Origin: JANYCG01 sp031431035
GTDB lineage: Bacteria > Pseudomonadota > Gammaproteobacteria > Burkholderiales > Burkholderiaceae_C
Direction of reading: 5' to 3'
DNA length: 25,159 nucleotides
NCBI GenBank assembly: GCA_031431035.1
Contig: JANPCR010000148.1
Span: forward strand, 1-25,159
Shown: positions 1 to 7,105 of the stretch, one piece after another
Numbering within the stretch: the first letter of the stretch is position 1
How the letters are laid out: the number at the start of each line of letters is the position of its first letter
Program-made: the position numbers and the translations under genes
Notes under the pieces: generated by a model
Database searches by the model: none
Told to the model about the DNA's origin: nothing
Seen by the model: the letters and a program-made list of their open reading frames with translations, nothing else

Positions 1-9
1 TGATTTTAG

Positions 10-37
10 AAAAAAAAAACCTGCAGGTTCTTTTTTG
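10..37 (-). terminator. Possible terminator after the PfkB kinase operon
   Basis: The self-complementary core AACCTGCAGGTT (18-29) is flanked by an A-run on the left and a T-run on the right. On the minus strand it reads as a short stem followed by about nine T residues, placed just downstream of the kinase stop codon at 87. The GC part of the stem is only about 4 bp around a TGCA loop, so it is weak; the A/T arms may lengthen it and make it work in both directions. Confidence 0.4.
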
Positions 38-86
38 TCAAAAATACGTCGAAAGTGGGTCAAACTGAGTGAAACTTCGGCAAAGT

Positions 87-998
87 TCATCCAAGTTCGT
101 CAAACCGTGGCGGCTGGCAACCCAGGCGGGTGCAGTTGATGGCGGCGGCCAGCATGGCTTGGCGCAGGGTGGTGGTGATGCGTTGGGCGGCGTCGCCAGG
201 GGTCATGACCCAGTCGGCTAAGCAATTGCCCCAAAAGGTGTCGCCCGCGCCCACCGTGTCGATGACTTGCACATTGGGCACGTCTTGTCCGGCGGTGCTG
301 CCATCGACCGCGATCCACGCCCCGCCTGCGCCAAAAGTCAGCGCCAATCGGGTCACACCTTGGTTTAAAAAATAAGTGGCGATGTGCGGGGCGCCACCTC
401 GGCTGGGCGCCGTAAAACCCAGCAGTTCCAGGTCTTCGTCGCTGGCTTTCAACCAATCTGCCAGGGCTGCCACGGCCTTCACGGCGGTGATGTAGTCGGG
501 CAGATTGGCGGCCATTTTGGGGCGCAGGTTCACGTCCACGCTGAGCGTCCAGCCCAGTGCTTTGGCACCCTGCAAAATGGCGATGACTTTGGTGTGTTCG
601 GGTGGCACCAACAGCAACGAGCCCGTGTGCAGCACACCGGGTTTAGCGCTTTTTAGCAGGGTCAAAACCTGTTCGACCGAATAGTCGCGGTCGGCCACGC
701 CTTCGCGGTAAAAGCCGTAGCTGGGTTGGCCGTCTTTAATTTGCACCACTGCCAACGACGTCGGCAAACGGCTGGCGGGCAGCAGTGTTTGCACGCCGTC
801 TTTGGCAAACTGCGCCCGCATTGGGTCACCAAATGAATCGTTTGAAAGCGGGTTGAAAAAGCTGACCGGTGCGCCGCGCAAAGCGGCCGCTCGCGCCAGG
901 TTGAAGGGGCTGCCGCCCATGAGCGGGCGCAGGTCGCCGCCGGGTTGCGCCACGCAGTCCATCAACGCCTCACCCAAAACCCAAATGTTGGCTGGCAT
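87..998 (-). CDS. PfkB-family carbohydrate kinase (fructokinase-like)
   Basis: A 303-residue cytoplasmic kinase, the normal length for ribokinase/PfkB sugar kinases, expected to phosphorylate an imported sugar with ATP. Visible family motifs are the N-terminal glycine-rich sugar-binding stretch GGSPFNLARAA (28-38), DVNLRP (155-160), and the C-terminal signature DTVGAGDTFWG (247-257), whose D253 is the expected catalytic base. It starts at an ATG only 4 nt after the permease stop codon, so it is the last gene of the minus-strand operon binding protein-permease-kinase. The DVNLRP and GAGDTF motifs resemble fructokinases, but PfkB sequence alone does not fix the substrate. Family assignment is secure; substrate is inference. 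Confidence 0.93.
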   Translation of the reverse strand: MPANIWVLGEALMDCVAQPGGDLRPLMGGSPFNLARAAALRGAPVSFFNPLSNDSFGDPMRAQFAKDGVQTLLPASRLPTSLAVVQIKDGQPSYGFYREGVADRDYSVEQVLTLLKSAKPGVLHTGSLLLVPPEHTKVIAILQGAKALGWTLSVDVNLRPKMAANLPDYITAVKAVAALADWLKASDEDLELLGFTAPSRGGAPHIATYFLNQGVTRLALTFGAGGAWIAVDGSTAGQDVPNVQVIDTVGAGDTFWGNCLADWVMTPGDAAQRITTTLRQAMLAAAINCTRLGCQPPRFDELG

Positions 999-1002
999 GG
1001 GC

Positions 1003-1947
1003 TTATTTTTTCAACAAATGCTGGCGGCGCAGCACGTCGATCCACACCGCGATGATGACCACCGCGCCAATCGCCATCATTTGCTTGAACTGCGAAATCT
1101 CCATCAAATTCATACCGTTGCGGATCATGGTGATCAGCACCGCGCCCAGCAGGCTGCCCCAAATGCTGCCGCGCCCGCCAAACAGCGACGTGCCGCCCAA
1201 AATGACGGCAGCAATCGCGTCCAGCTCAAACATTTGCGCCATCTTGCCGCTGGAGGTGTCCATGCGAGCCATCAGCACCACGGCACTCAAGGCGCAGCAC
1301 AGGCCGGACACCACGTAAACCGACAACTTGTACCAGCGGATGTTGATGCCCACTTGGCGTGCCCCCATTTCGTTGGAGCCCATGGCGTACACGTAGCGGC
1401 CCAGCTTGGTGCTGCTCAAGATAAAAGCCATCACCACAAAAAACAGGCCGGTGATGATGGTGGGCATTGGCACACCTAAAAACGTGCCGTAGCCGATAAA
1501 AGGAATAGGGTCGGGCATGCCCGAGTTGTCAAAGCCGCCGGTGGATTCATACGCCAAGCCACGCCACAGCGTCAGACCGCCCAAGGTCACAATGAAAGAC
1601 GGAATGCCGACGAAAGCGACGAGGTAGCCGTTGAACACGCCCACTGCCGCGCCAATGGCCAGCGCCGCCATGATGGCAACGTAAGGGTCCACGCCCAGTT
1701 TGATCATCATGTGCCCAGCGATGGCGCCGGCCAATGCAGTCACCGCGCCCACGGCCAAGTCAACGCCACCCGTCAAAATGACAAAAGTCTGGCCACCTGC
1801 CAACAGCGCAATCACCGAAGCCTGCACCAAAATGTTGGACAGGTTGCCAGTGGTCAAAAAATACGGCGATGCCAGCGTCAGCAGGGCGCCTAAGACCAAA
1901 ACGGCGACCAAAGCGCCGTACCACTCTTGCCGCATGAGGGACTTCAT
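1003..1947 (-). CDS. Sugar ABC transporter permease (RbsC/FrcC-like)
   Basis: An inner-membrane permease of about 314 residues with many hydrophobic segments. It belongs to the BPD_transp_2 family of ribose/xylose/fructose importers. Family-typical stretches are QTFVILTGGVDLAVGAV near residue 55, GIPSFIVTLGGLTLWRG near 115, and AVILGGTSLFGGRGSIWGSL near 245, which is the cytoplasmic loop that contacts the ATPase. A GTG (1950) directly precedes an ATG (1947) in frame; I chose the ATG because a GAGA sequence lies at suitable distance. The operon contains no ATPase; the partner ATPase is in the divergent operon at 3329. Confidence 0.93.
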   Translation of the reverse strand: MKSLMRQEWYGALVAVLVLGALLTLASPYFLTTGNLSNILVQASVIALLAGGQTFVILTGGVDLAVGAVTALAGAIAGHMMIKLGVDPYVAIMAALAIGAAVGVFNGYLVAFVGIPSFIVTLGGLTLWRGLAYESTGGFDNSGMPDPIPFIGYGTFLGVPMPTIITGLFFVVMAFILSSTKLGRYVYAMGSNEMGARQVGINIRWYKLSVYVVSGLCCALSAVVLMARMDTSSGKMAQMFELDAIAAVILGGTSLFGGRGSIWGSLLGAVLITMIRNGMNLMEISQFKQMMAIGAVVIIAVWIDVLRRQHLLKK

Positions 1948-1988
1948 CACAAGCGTTCTCGATTCAAAACGGGTCTCTCAAAATACGA

Positions 1989-2020
1989 CGACCGCACCAG
2001 CCAGTTTTGCCGTGCGGTCG
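1989..2020 (-). terminator. Stem-loop between binding-protein and permease genes
   Basis: CGACCGCAC (1989-1997) and GTGCGGTCG (2012-2020) form a perfect 9-bp GC-rich stem with a 14-nt loop, in the 136-nt gap after the binding-protein stop codon. On the minus strand it is followed by TATTTTG, a poor T-run. It may act as a leaky terminator or 3'-end stabiliser that keeps binding-protein mRNA more abundant than permease/kinase mRNA, as known for other binding-protein operons. The function is inferred. Confidence 0.5.
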
Positions 2021-2086
2021 CCTGAAGGTCACTGGGCAGGGCATTTGCGCAAGTGCAGGTCAGCCCAGATCGTCAGTGTTTGCGGA

Positions 2087-3052
2087 TCACTTCGCCTTCA
2101 TGAATTGCGCAACGCCTGAGTCTTTGGCGAACGCATCCACATTGGTGGGCAGCACGAGGAACGAGCCTGTGTCGATGCGGGCCGCGACCTTTTTGCCTTC
2201 AGCGGCGGCAATGGCGGTTTCAACGCCGACCTGTCCGATTTTGGCCAACATTTGCGCGGCATTGGCTTGCTGCCAGCCTTGCTTCATCATGTCCAGGCCG
2301 CCGGGTGAGCCGTCAAAACCGGCGATTTTTACCTCGCCCGCCTTTTTGCCAGCGGCCATCATCGCGGCCTTGGCACCTAAAGCGCCGCCGTCCCATGCGC
2401 AGGCAATGACTTTGGCGGTCGGGTTGGCGCGCAGCGCGGTTTCAACACCGTTTTGGGCCATGGTTTGGTCCCAGGTGGTGGCCACTTCAACAACTTTGAC
2501 ACCCTTGCGTTTGGCGTTCAGGCCATCCAAAAAGCCCTTTTTGCGCTCTTGCCCGGTCGATTGGCCTTGGTCGCCTGTGACGTAGATGACGGTGTCGCCA
2601 TCTTTGACTTGGCTTGCAGTCCAGTCGCCTTGCACCATGGCGGCTTTGATGTTGTCGGTGGCAACATACGAGGTGATTTCGGCACCCGAAATGCCTGTGT
2701 CTACTGCGACCACTTTAATGCCAGCAGCCAGTGCCTTGTTGATGGCGGGCGCAATGCCTTTGCTGTCTACCGGGGCGATGGCGATGGCGTTCACCTTGCG
2801 GGTAATCATGTCTTCCACAATCGCCAGTTGCTTGGCCAAGTCGCCTTTTTCAGCGGCAAGCTCAATGTATTTCACACCTTTGGCGCTGCCAGCTTTCTTT
2901 GCCCCGCCGTTGATCAGTGTCCAGCCTTCATTGGTGTTGCCGTTGGTGATGTAGGCGACGGTGGTTTCAGCGAGCGCGCTGGTCATCAGGCCGGCGGTTG
3001 CCAAGGCAATGGCCAAGCGGCCAATCAGATTATGGGTGCGGTTCATGCTCAT
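2087..3052 (-). CDS. Periplasmic sugar-binding protein of an ABC importer
   Basis: A 321-residue type I periplasmic binding protein (ribose-binding/LacI-like fold). It has a Sec signal peptide: basic start, hydrophobic segment IALATAGLMTSA, and likely cleavage after ALA at residue 28. Family features are YITNGNTNEGW after the signal, a repeated LAKQLAIVEDMITRKVNAIAIAP segment, VDTG near 120, and the hinge-region sequence ACAWDGGALGAKAAM. An SD-like GGAG lies upstream of the ATG. It is the first gene of the minus-strand operon and would deliver substrate to the permease at 1003. It resembles sugar-binding proteins of the RbsB/FrcB type; the actual ligand is not visible. Confidence 0.93.
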   Translation of the reverse strand: MSMNRTHNLIGRLAIALATAGLMTSALAETTVAYITNGNTNEGWTLINGGAKKAGSAKGVKYIELAAEKGDLAKQLAIVEDMITRKVNAIAIAPVDSKGIAPAINKALAAGIKVVAVDTGISGAEITSYVATDNIKAAMVQGDWTASQVKDGDTVIYVTGDQGQSTGQERKKGFLDGLNAKRKGVKVVEVATTWDQTMAQNGVETALRANPTAKVIACAWDGGALGAKAAMMAAGKKAGEVKIAGFDGSPGGLDMMKQGWQQANAAQMLAKIGQVGVETAIAAAEGKKVAARIDTGSFLVLPTNVDAFAKDSGVAQFMKAK

Positions 3053-3213
3053 GGGTCTATCTCCAGTAGTTTTGTAAAGGGTCGATGGTTAACGTGAAAA
3101 CAATATTTGAAAAGCCTGAATCTAGGGCTCAACAATCAATGAGCCGCGTGAATCTGTCATCCTTGCTCGCTGGCTTGGAGTCAATTGGAACAGAAACATC
3201 TATTAAATAAACC

Positions 3214-3227
3214 TAGTAGTTTTACTA
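3214..3227. promoter_or_regulatory. Candidate operator in the divergent promoter region
   Basis: The 276-nt gap 3053-3328 separates the two arms of the sugar module and must hold both promoters. It contains the dyad TAGTA-GTTT-TACTA (3214-3227). The core AGTAGTTTT recurs at 3065-3073, overlapping the leader and SD region of the binding-protein gene, but there the dyad is imperfect. The AT-rich dyad fits the type of operator bound by ROK repressors, and a ROK regulator is encoded at 4586. Assignment to that protein is inference. Confidence 0.4.
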
Positions 3228-3328
3228 ATATAGAAAATGAGGTAATCTGGCATCCTTGCTTCAATTCAAGTGCCTCTAAGCGCCTTCAGGTTCACGTCAA
3301 TCCAGTCAGGTTCCCTATTTAGCCACCC

Positions 3329-4150
3329 ATGACAACACCCCAACCCGTGCTGCACATCAGCCGCCTGACCAAGCACTACGGTGGCGTCAAGGCGCTGACC
3401 GACGCCAATTTCTCACTCAACCCGGGGGAACACGCCGCCATCGTGGGCGACAACGGCGCTGGCAAAAGCACCTTTGTCCGGTTAATCACGGGCGTCGAGC
3501 AACCCAATTCGGGAGACATATCGTTGGACGGCCAATCCGTCAGTTTTGACTCCCCGTTGGACGCACGGGACCAAGGCATCGAAACGGTTTACCAAACCCT
3601 GGCCTTGGCTGAAGATCTGGACGTGCCCGCCAACATCTTTTTGGGCCGCGAAATCACCCGCTTTAACTTGGGCCCGCTGTCGGTCCTGAATCACAAGGCT
3701 ATGCGCGACCAGTCCACCGCCATGCTGGCCACCACCGGCGTCAAAATTCAGGACATGTCAATCAGCCTGCGTGGCATGTCAGGCGGGCAGCGCCAGTGCG
3801 TAGCCATCGCCCGTGCAGCGGGTTTTGCCAAAAAACTGATCATCCTGGACGAGCCCACTGCCGCCTTGGGTGTGGCCGAAACAGCGCGGGTTGAGATCAT
3901 CGTCAAAGGGCTGAAAACACAGGGCATTCCGCTGATTTTGATCAGCCACAATTTGCGCCAGGTGTTTGATTTGGCTGACCGCATTTGGGTGTTTCGCCAG
4001 GGTCGCATCATCTGCAGCCGCCTGACCAGCCAAACCAACCCTGAGCAAATTGTTGGGCTCATCACGGGGGCAATTGACCCGGCGTCGCTGGCACCCACTT
4101 CGATTGACTCGCGTTCGCTCCAAGCCGCTGAAGTGCTGGAAAGGGCCTGA
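3329..4150 (+). CDS. Sugar ABC transporter ATP-binding protein (single-domain, FrcA-like)
   Basis: A 273-residue ABC ATPase that would energise import through the permease at 1003. Walker A is GDNGAGKST (40-48), the signature is MSGGQ (150-154) in place of LSGGQ, Walker B is LIILDEP (170-176), and the switch His is H207 in LILISHN. It has one ABC domain, like FrcA of rhizobial fructose importers, unlike the double-domain RbsA/XylG type. It is the first gene of the plus-strand operon; its TGA overlaps the next ATG by one base (TGATG). It is the only ATPase in the window, so the transporter is probably completed across the two divergent operons. Confidence 0.93.
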   Translation: MTTPQPVLHISRLTKHYGGVKALTDANFSLNPGEHAAIVGDNGAGKSTFVRLITGVEQPNSGDISLDGQSVSFDSPLDARDQGIETVYQTLALAEDLDVPANIFLGREITRFNLGPLSVLNHKAMRDQSTAMLATTGVKIQDMSISLRGMSGGQRQCVAIARAAGFAKKLIILDEPTAALGVAETARVEIIVKGLKTQGIPLILISHNLRQVFDLADRIWVFRQGRIICSRLTSQTNPEQIVGLITGAIDPASLAPTSIDSRSLQAAEVLERA

Positions 4151-4593
4151 TGCTCAAAGGCATTGACCCGATTCTCACGCCCGAATTGCTGCTGCACCTG
4201 TGCGCCATGGGCCACGGTGAATGGGTGGCCGTGGTGGACGCTAATTTCACGGCTGATTTTTTAGCCAACGGCAAACCCTTGGTTCGCCTCCCCGGCCTAA
4301 GCCTGCTGCGCGTGAGCCAAGCTGTGCTGTCTGTGTTGCCGCTGGACGACCATGTGGCCCAACCCGTCGCGTACATGCACGTTTGCCATCAGCCGCCGCA
4401 GCACCGTACGCCCGTGCAACAAGCGCTGTTGGACGACCCGGCGCTCAAACAGCTAAGGTCAGCGCAGGTCGAGGCGATTGAGCGTTTTGCGTTTTATGAC
4501 CGGGTTAAAGGCGCCAGTTTGGTCGTGCAAACTGGCGAAGTCACAGCTTATGGCAACGCTTTGTTTGCCAAGGGTGTCATACTGAGTGGCTGA
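4150..4593 (+). CDS. RbsD/FucU-family sugar mutarotase
   Basis: A 147-residue protein of the RbsD/FucU family, cytoplasmic enzymes that interconvert anomers of monosaccharides. Recognisable features are LKGIDPILTPELLLHLCAMGHGE (2-24) with the conserved His of GHGE (H22), D30 in the following strand, RFAFYDR near 112, and YGNALFAKGV at the C-terminus. The order and wording of these motifs are closer to FucU (L-fucose mutarotase) than RbsD. Its start overlaps the ATPase stop by 1 nt, and its stop lies 8 nt inside the ROK gene, so translation is probably coupled. Its presence implies a reducing sugar whose anomer matters to the downstream kinase. Confidence 0.9.
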   Translation: MLKGIDPILTPELLLHLCAMGHGEWVAVVDANFTADFLANGKPLVRLPGLSLLRVSQAVLSVLPLDDHVAQPVAYMHVCHQPPQHRTPVQQALLDDPALKQLRSAQVEAIERFAFYDRVKGASLVVQTGEVTAYGNALFAKGVILSG

Positions 4594-5887
4594 AACTCAG
4601 AAACCTGCCAAGACACCGCCTGCGGATGACCGGAACCGACTCTTGAACGCCACCCCCTCTTTCGTCAAAGACCCGCGCCTGATGCGGGGTTCCAACCACA
4701 GCGGCATGCGCCAGTTCAATGAGCGCATTGTGTTGCAGGCCATCCGGCACCACGGCGCTATTGCCAAGGCGGACTTGGCGCGGCTGACGCAACTGTCCAA
4801 CCAAACGGTGTCCATCATCGTCAACCGCTTGCTCGACGACGGCTTGCTGGTTAAACAAGGGCGGGTGCGCGGCAAAATTGGTCAGCCCTCGGTGCCCATG
4901 TCGTTGAACCCCGAGGGCGCTTTTAGCTTGGGGCTGCAGGTGGGGCGACGCAGTCTGGAGGTGTTGGTCAGTGACTTTTTGGGTCAACCTCGCCACCAGT
5001 TGCAGTTCACTTACCCCTACCCAGACCCTGACAAAGTGCTGCCCCACATTCAGCAGGCCTTGGCTCAAATCACCACCCTGATGGGCGACAAAGGCTCGCT
5101 CCTGGTGGGTATCGGCCTGACAGCGCCCTTGTCTTTGCACCAATGGTCTGAGCTCTTGGGCGGCGAGGCGGCGCGTGCGGTGAAACGCTGGGAACCTATC
5201 GATCTGCTGGCCGAAGTGCGGGCCATGACGGACCTGCCGGTCGAATTTGCCAAAGACACGACGGCGGCCTGCATGTCTGAAATGCTGCAGGGCCATGGTC
5301 GCGCCATCAGCAATTTTTTGTACGTTTTTGTCGGCACCTTTGTAGGTGGCGGTCTGGTGGTGGCAGGGCACATCATGGCGGGGCCACGCGGCAATGCGGG
5401 GGCCATTGGGTCGATGCCGGTGGGTGCTGGTTCAGCGAAACAAGCTGGTGATTCACCTCTTGGCAAGCCTCAGCAACTGCTGCAACAAGCGTCTGGCTGG
5501 CAATTGGAACAAGCCCTGGAAGCGGCTGGCCTGGACCCCAAGCTGGTGCACGAAGACACCATCATGGACGCCGCCTACAGCGCCTACACCCAGCCTTGGT
5601 TGGCGCAAGCCAGCCGTGCCTTGGCCATGACGGTGGTCAGCGCCACTGCATTGCTGGACCTGGATGCCGCAGTGATAGACGGGTCTTTGGGACGCTCATT
5701 GATCGACGCGCTGATTTTTGCCACCCGTGAGCAATTGCAGGGCTTCAACCTGGACGGCCTGCAAACGCCGACGGTCGTGGCAGGTCAAGTGGGCGCGCAT
5801 GCGCGGGCCATCGGCGGCAGTTTGTTGCCGCTGCACACCCAATTTTTCCCAGTCAAAGACGTTTTTCTCAAGCAGGATCTGGTTTGA
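4586..5887 (+). CDS. ROK-family transcriptional regulator
   Basis: A 433-residue ROK-family regulator (NagC/Mlc/XylR type) with an N-terminal winged helix-turn-helix around residues 45-92 (RQFNERIVLQAIRHHGAIAK, then LTQLSNQTVSIIVNRLLDDG) and a C-terminal sugar-kinase-like domain. The kinase-like glycine motif is GTFVGGGLVVAG, followed by GPRGNAGAIGSMPVG. The usual ROK zinc motif CxCGxxGC is absent after this point. It starts at GTG, overlapping the mutarotase gene by 8 nt, and its TGA overlaps the next TTG start by 4 nt. The first ~35 residues are polar and outside the family core, so a later start is possible. It probably controls both arms of the module through the region 3053-3328. Confidence 0.9.
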   Translation: MAETQKPAKTPPADDRNRLLNATPSFVKDPRLMRGSNHSGMRQFNERIVLQAIRHHGAIAKADLARLTQLSNQTVSIIVNRLLDDGLLVKQGRVRGKIGQPSVPMSLNPEGAFSLGLQVGRRSLEVLVSDFLGQPRHQLQFTYPYPDPDKVLPHIQQALAQITTLMGDKGSLLVGIGLTAPLSLHQWSELLGGEAARAVKRWEPIDLLAEVRAMTDLPVEFAKDTTAACMSEMLQGHGRAISNFLYVFVGTFVGGGLVVAGHIMAGPRGNAGAIGSMPVGAGSAKQAGDSPLGKPQQLLQQASGWQLEQALEAAGLDPKLVHEDTIMDAAYSAYTQPWLAQASRALAMTVVSATALLDLDAAVIDGSLGRSLIDALIFATREQLQGFNLDGLQTPTVVAGQVGAHARAIGGSLLPLHTQFFPVKDVFLKQDLV

Positions 5888-6564
5888 AGGTCTATTTGGA
5901 CTCCGCGCAGGTGTCAGCCTGGTCACTGCCGGCGGGTTGCCCGCCCGTTGCGGGCATCACCACCAACCCGAGCTTGATCTACCAGGCGGGTTTGCCTGTA
6001 AGTCTGCCAACTTACCTCTCACTGATTCAAGCTGCGGCTGACCACGGCATGGCCGAACTCATGTTGCAATTGCCCAGTGCGAACGCTGGCCTTGCCTTGC
6101 AATGGTTGGGGCCCTTGCAATCGGCCGCTGCCAAAGCCCAAGTCGTTTTAACTGTCAAACTGCCGTGTCAAGCCGACTGGCTGCCCTGCATTCAAGCGGT
6201 GCGCCAGACGCGGCAAGCGATTTTGCTGACGGGCCTGTCCAATGCGGTTCAATTGCTGTGGGCGCGTTCGTTGAATGCGGCCTATGTTGCGCCGTATGTG
6301 GGCCGCATCGCGGCAGACGGTCGCGATGTGTGGGCGCTGATGCAAGCCTGTGTGGCCGTGCAAAACGCTCAGCCCGAAGCTGGCCCAGCGCTGCTGGCAG
6401 CCAGCATCAAATCGCCCGAAGTGCTGGCACGCTTGCTTGGGTTGGGGGCCAAAGCGGTCACCGTGTCACCCGCCAGCATGGTCGCTTGGTCACAAGATGA
6501 GTTGACCCACAACGCCATTGCGCAGTTTGAGCGCGATGTAGCAGAAAGCCAATCTTTGGCGTGA
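5884..6564 (+). CDS. Transaldolase / fructose-6-phosphate aldolase-like protein
   Basis: A 226-residue class I aldolase of the small transaldolase (Fsa/TalC) subfamily, close to the usual ~220 residues. Matches to the fold are MKVYLDSAQV (1-10, strand-1 Asp D6), GITTNPSLI (24-32), the Schiff-base Lys K92 in VVLTVKLPC, YVAPYVGRI (134-142) and LLAASIKSPEV. The region after K92 (LLTGLSNAVQ) departs from the usual TLGTAVYGAAQ pattern, so the acceptor or substrate may differ from fructose 6-phosphate. It starts with TTG in the 4-nt TTGA overlap with the ROK gene and is last in the operon. Together with the kinase it suggests phosphorylation then aldol cleavage or transfer of the imported sugar; this route is inferred. 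Confidence 0.85.
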   Translation: MKVYLDSAQVSAWSLPAGCPPVAGITTNPSLIYQAGLPVSLPTYLSLIQAAADHGMAELMLQLPSANAGLALQWLGPLQSAAAKAQVVLTVKLPCQADWLPCIQAVRQTRQAILLTGLSNAVQLLWARSLNAAYVAPYVGRIAADGRDVWALMQACVAVQNAQPEAGPALLAASIKSPEVLARLLGLGAKAVTVSPASMVAWSQDELTHNAIAQFERDVAESQSLA

Positions 6565-6572
6565 GCCAGTGA

Positions 6573-6593
6573 AACCCGCGCCCGGCACGGGTT
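6573..6593 (+). terminator. Possible hairpin terminator after the sugar operon
   Basis: AACCCG (6573-6578) and CGGGTT (6588-6593) form a 6-bp stem nine bases after the aldolase stop codon. There is no clear T-run (TGCTTCTGG follows), so it is at best a weak or Rho-assisted end. Confidence 0.35.
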
Positions 6594-6673
6594 GCTTCTG
6601 GCTGGCTGATGCATAGTTTTGGCGAGTGTTTTAGGCGGGTATTTGGGGGGTGGCAAGCTTGTGTCAACTGAAT

Positions 6674-6713
6674 CGCAGAAAATCCTGCGTTGAGAGAGCG
6701 TTGGTTCAACGCT
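6674..6713 (+). promoter_or_regulatory. Two adjacent stem-loops in the HiPIP leader
   Basis: CGCAG (6674-6678) pairs with CTGCG (6685-6689), and AGCGTTG (6697-6703) pairs with CAACGCT (6707-6713) around a 3-nt loop. GCGTTGA (6687-6693) could instead pair with TCAACGC (6706-6712), so the two stems are partly exclusive. They sit 30-70 nt before the HiPIP start codon. The alternative pairing could be a leader switch or simply mRNA stabilisation; nothing further shows which. Confidence 0.35.
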
Positions 6714-6742
6714 TCTAAATCAATTAACTTTAAGACCCCACC

Positions 6743-7048
6743 ATGACCAATCGTCGCGAATTTGTAATCCAATTGAGTGTTGCCGGAACCGGCTTGATGG
6801 CTAGCCAAGCTTTTGCACAAGCCCCCATGTTGGCTGAGTCCGATGCCCAAGCGGGTGCCTTGGGCTACAAAGCGGACACCACCAAGGTGGACGCCAAAAA
6901 ATTCCCTAAGCATGCGCCAGCACAGCTGTGCAGCAACTGTGCTTTGTACCAAGGCAAAGCAGCCGACGCTGCAGGCGGTTGCCCACTGTTTGCGGGCAAA
7001 CAAGTCGCTGGCAAAGGCTGGTGCAGCGCGTGGGCCAAAAAAGCCTGA
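6743..7048 (+). CDS. High-potential iron-sulfur protein (HiPIP)
   Basis: A 101-residue precursor of a small periplasmic electron carrier with one 4Fe-4S cluster. The start has a twin-arginine signal (NRREFVIQ, 3-10) with a hydrophobic segment and an AFAQ cleavage region near 24-26, as expected because HiPIPs fold with their cluster before export. Four cysteines, C63, C66, C80 and C94, have the HiPIP spacing CX2C-X13-C-X13-C, and the terminal GWCSAWAKKA is typical. The mature protein would be about 75 residues. It appears to be a single-gene unit with a structured leader. HiPIPs commonly carry electrons to a reaction centre or terminal oxidase; no such gene is in the window. Confidence 0.95.
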   Translation: MTNRREFVIQLSVAGTGLMASQAFAQAPMLAESDAQAGALGYKADTTKVDAKKFPKHAPAQLCSNCALYQGKAADAAGGCPLFAGKQVAGKGWCSAWAKKA

Positions 7049-7071
7049 CCTAACGGCTGATAAAGCGCCGT

Positions 7072-7099
7072 TGACGCCCGAGCAGCCCGGCGGGCGTCA
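7072..7099 (+). promoter_or_regulatory. Stable stem-loop just before the photolyase start
   Basis: TGACGCCCG (7072-7080) and CGGGCGTCA (7091-7099) form a perfect 9-bp GC-rich stem with a 10-nt loop. It ends 6 nt before the ATG at 7106. It has no T-run, so it is a poor terminator, and it occupies the place where an SD would be expected. It could terminate HiPIP transcription with Rho or limit photolyase translation. Confidence 0.4.
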
Positions 7100-7105
7100 C
7101 AGCTT

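Noticed and set aside
40..112. Apparent ~11-nt periodic GTCAAA/AAGTT pattern beside the kinase stop codon
   Set aside because: Units are short and highly variable, and part of it is kinase coding sequence; it could be chance.
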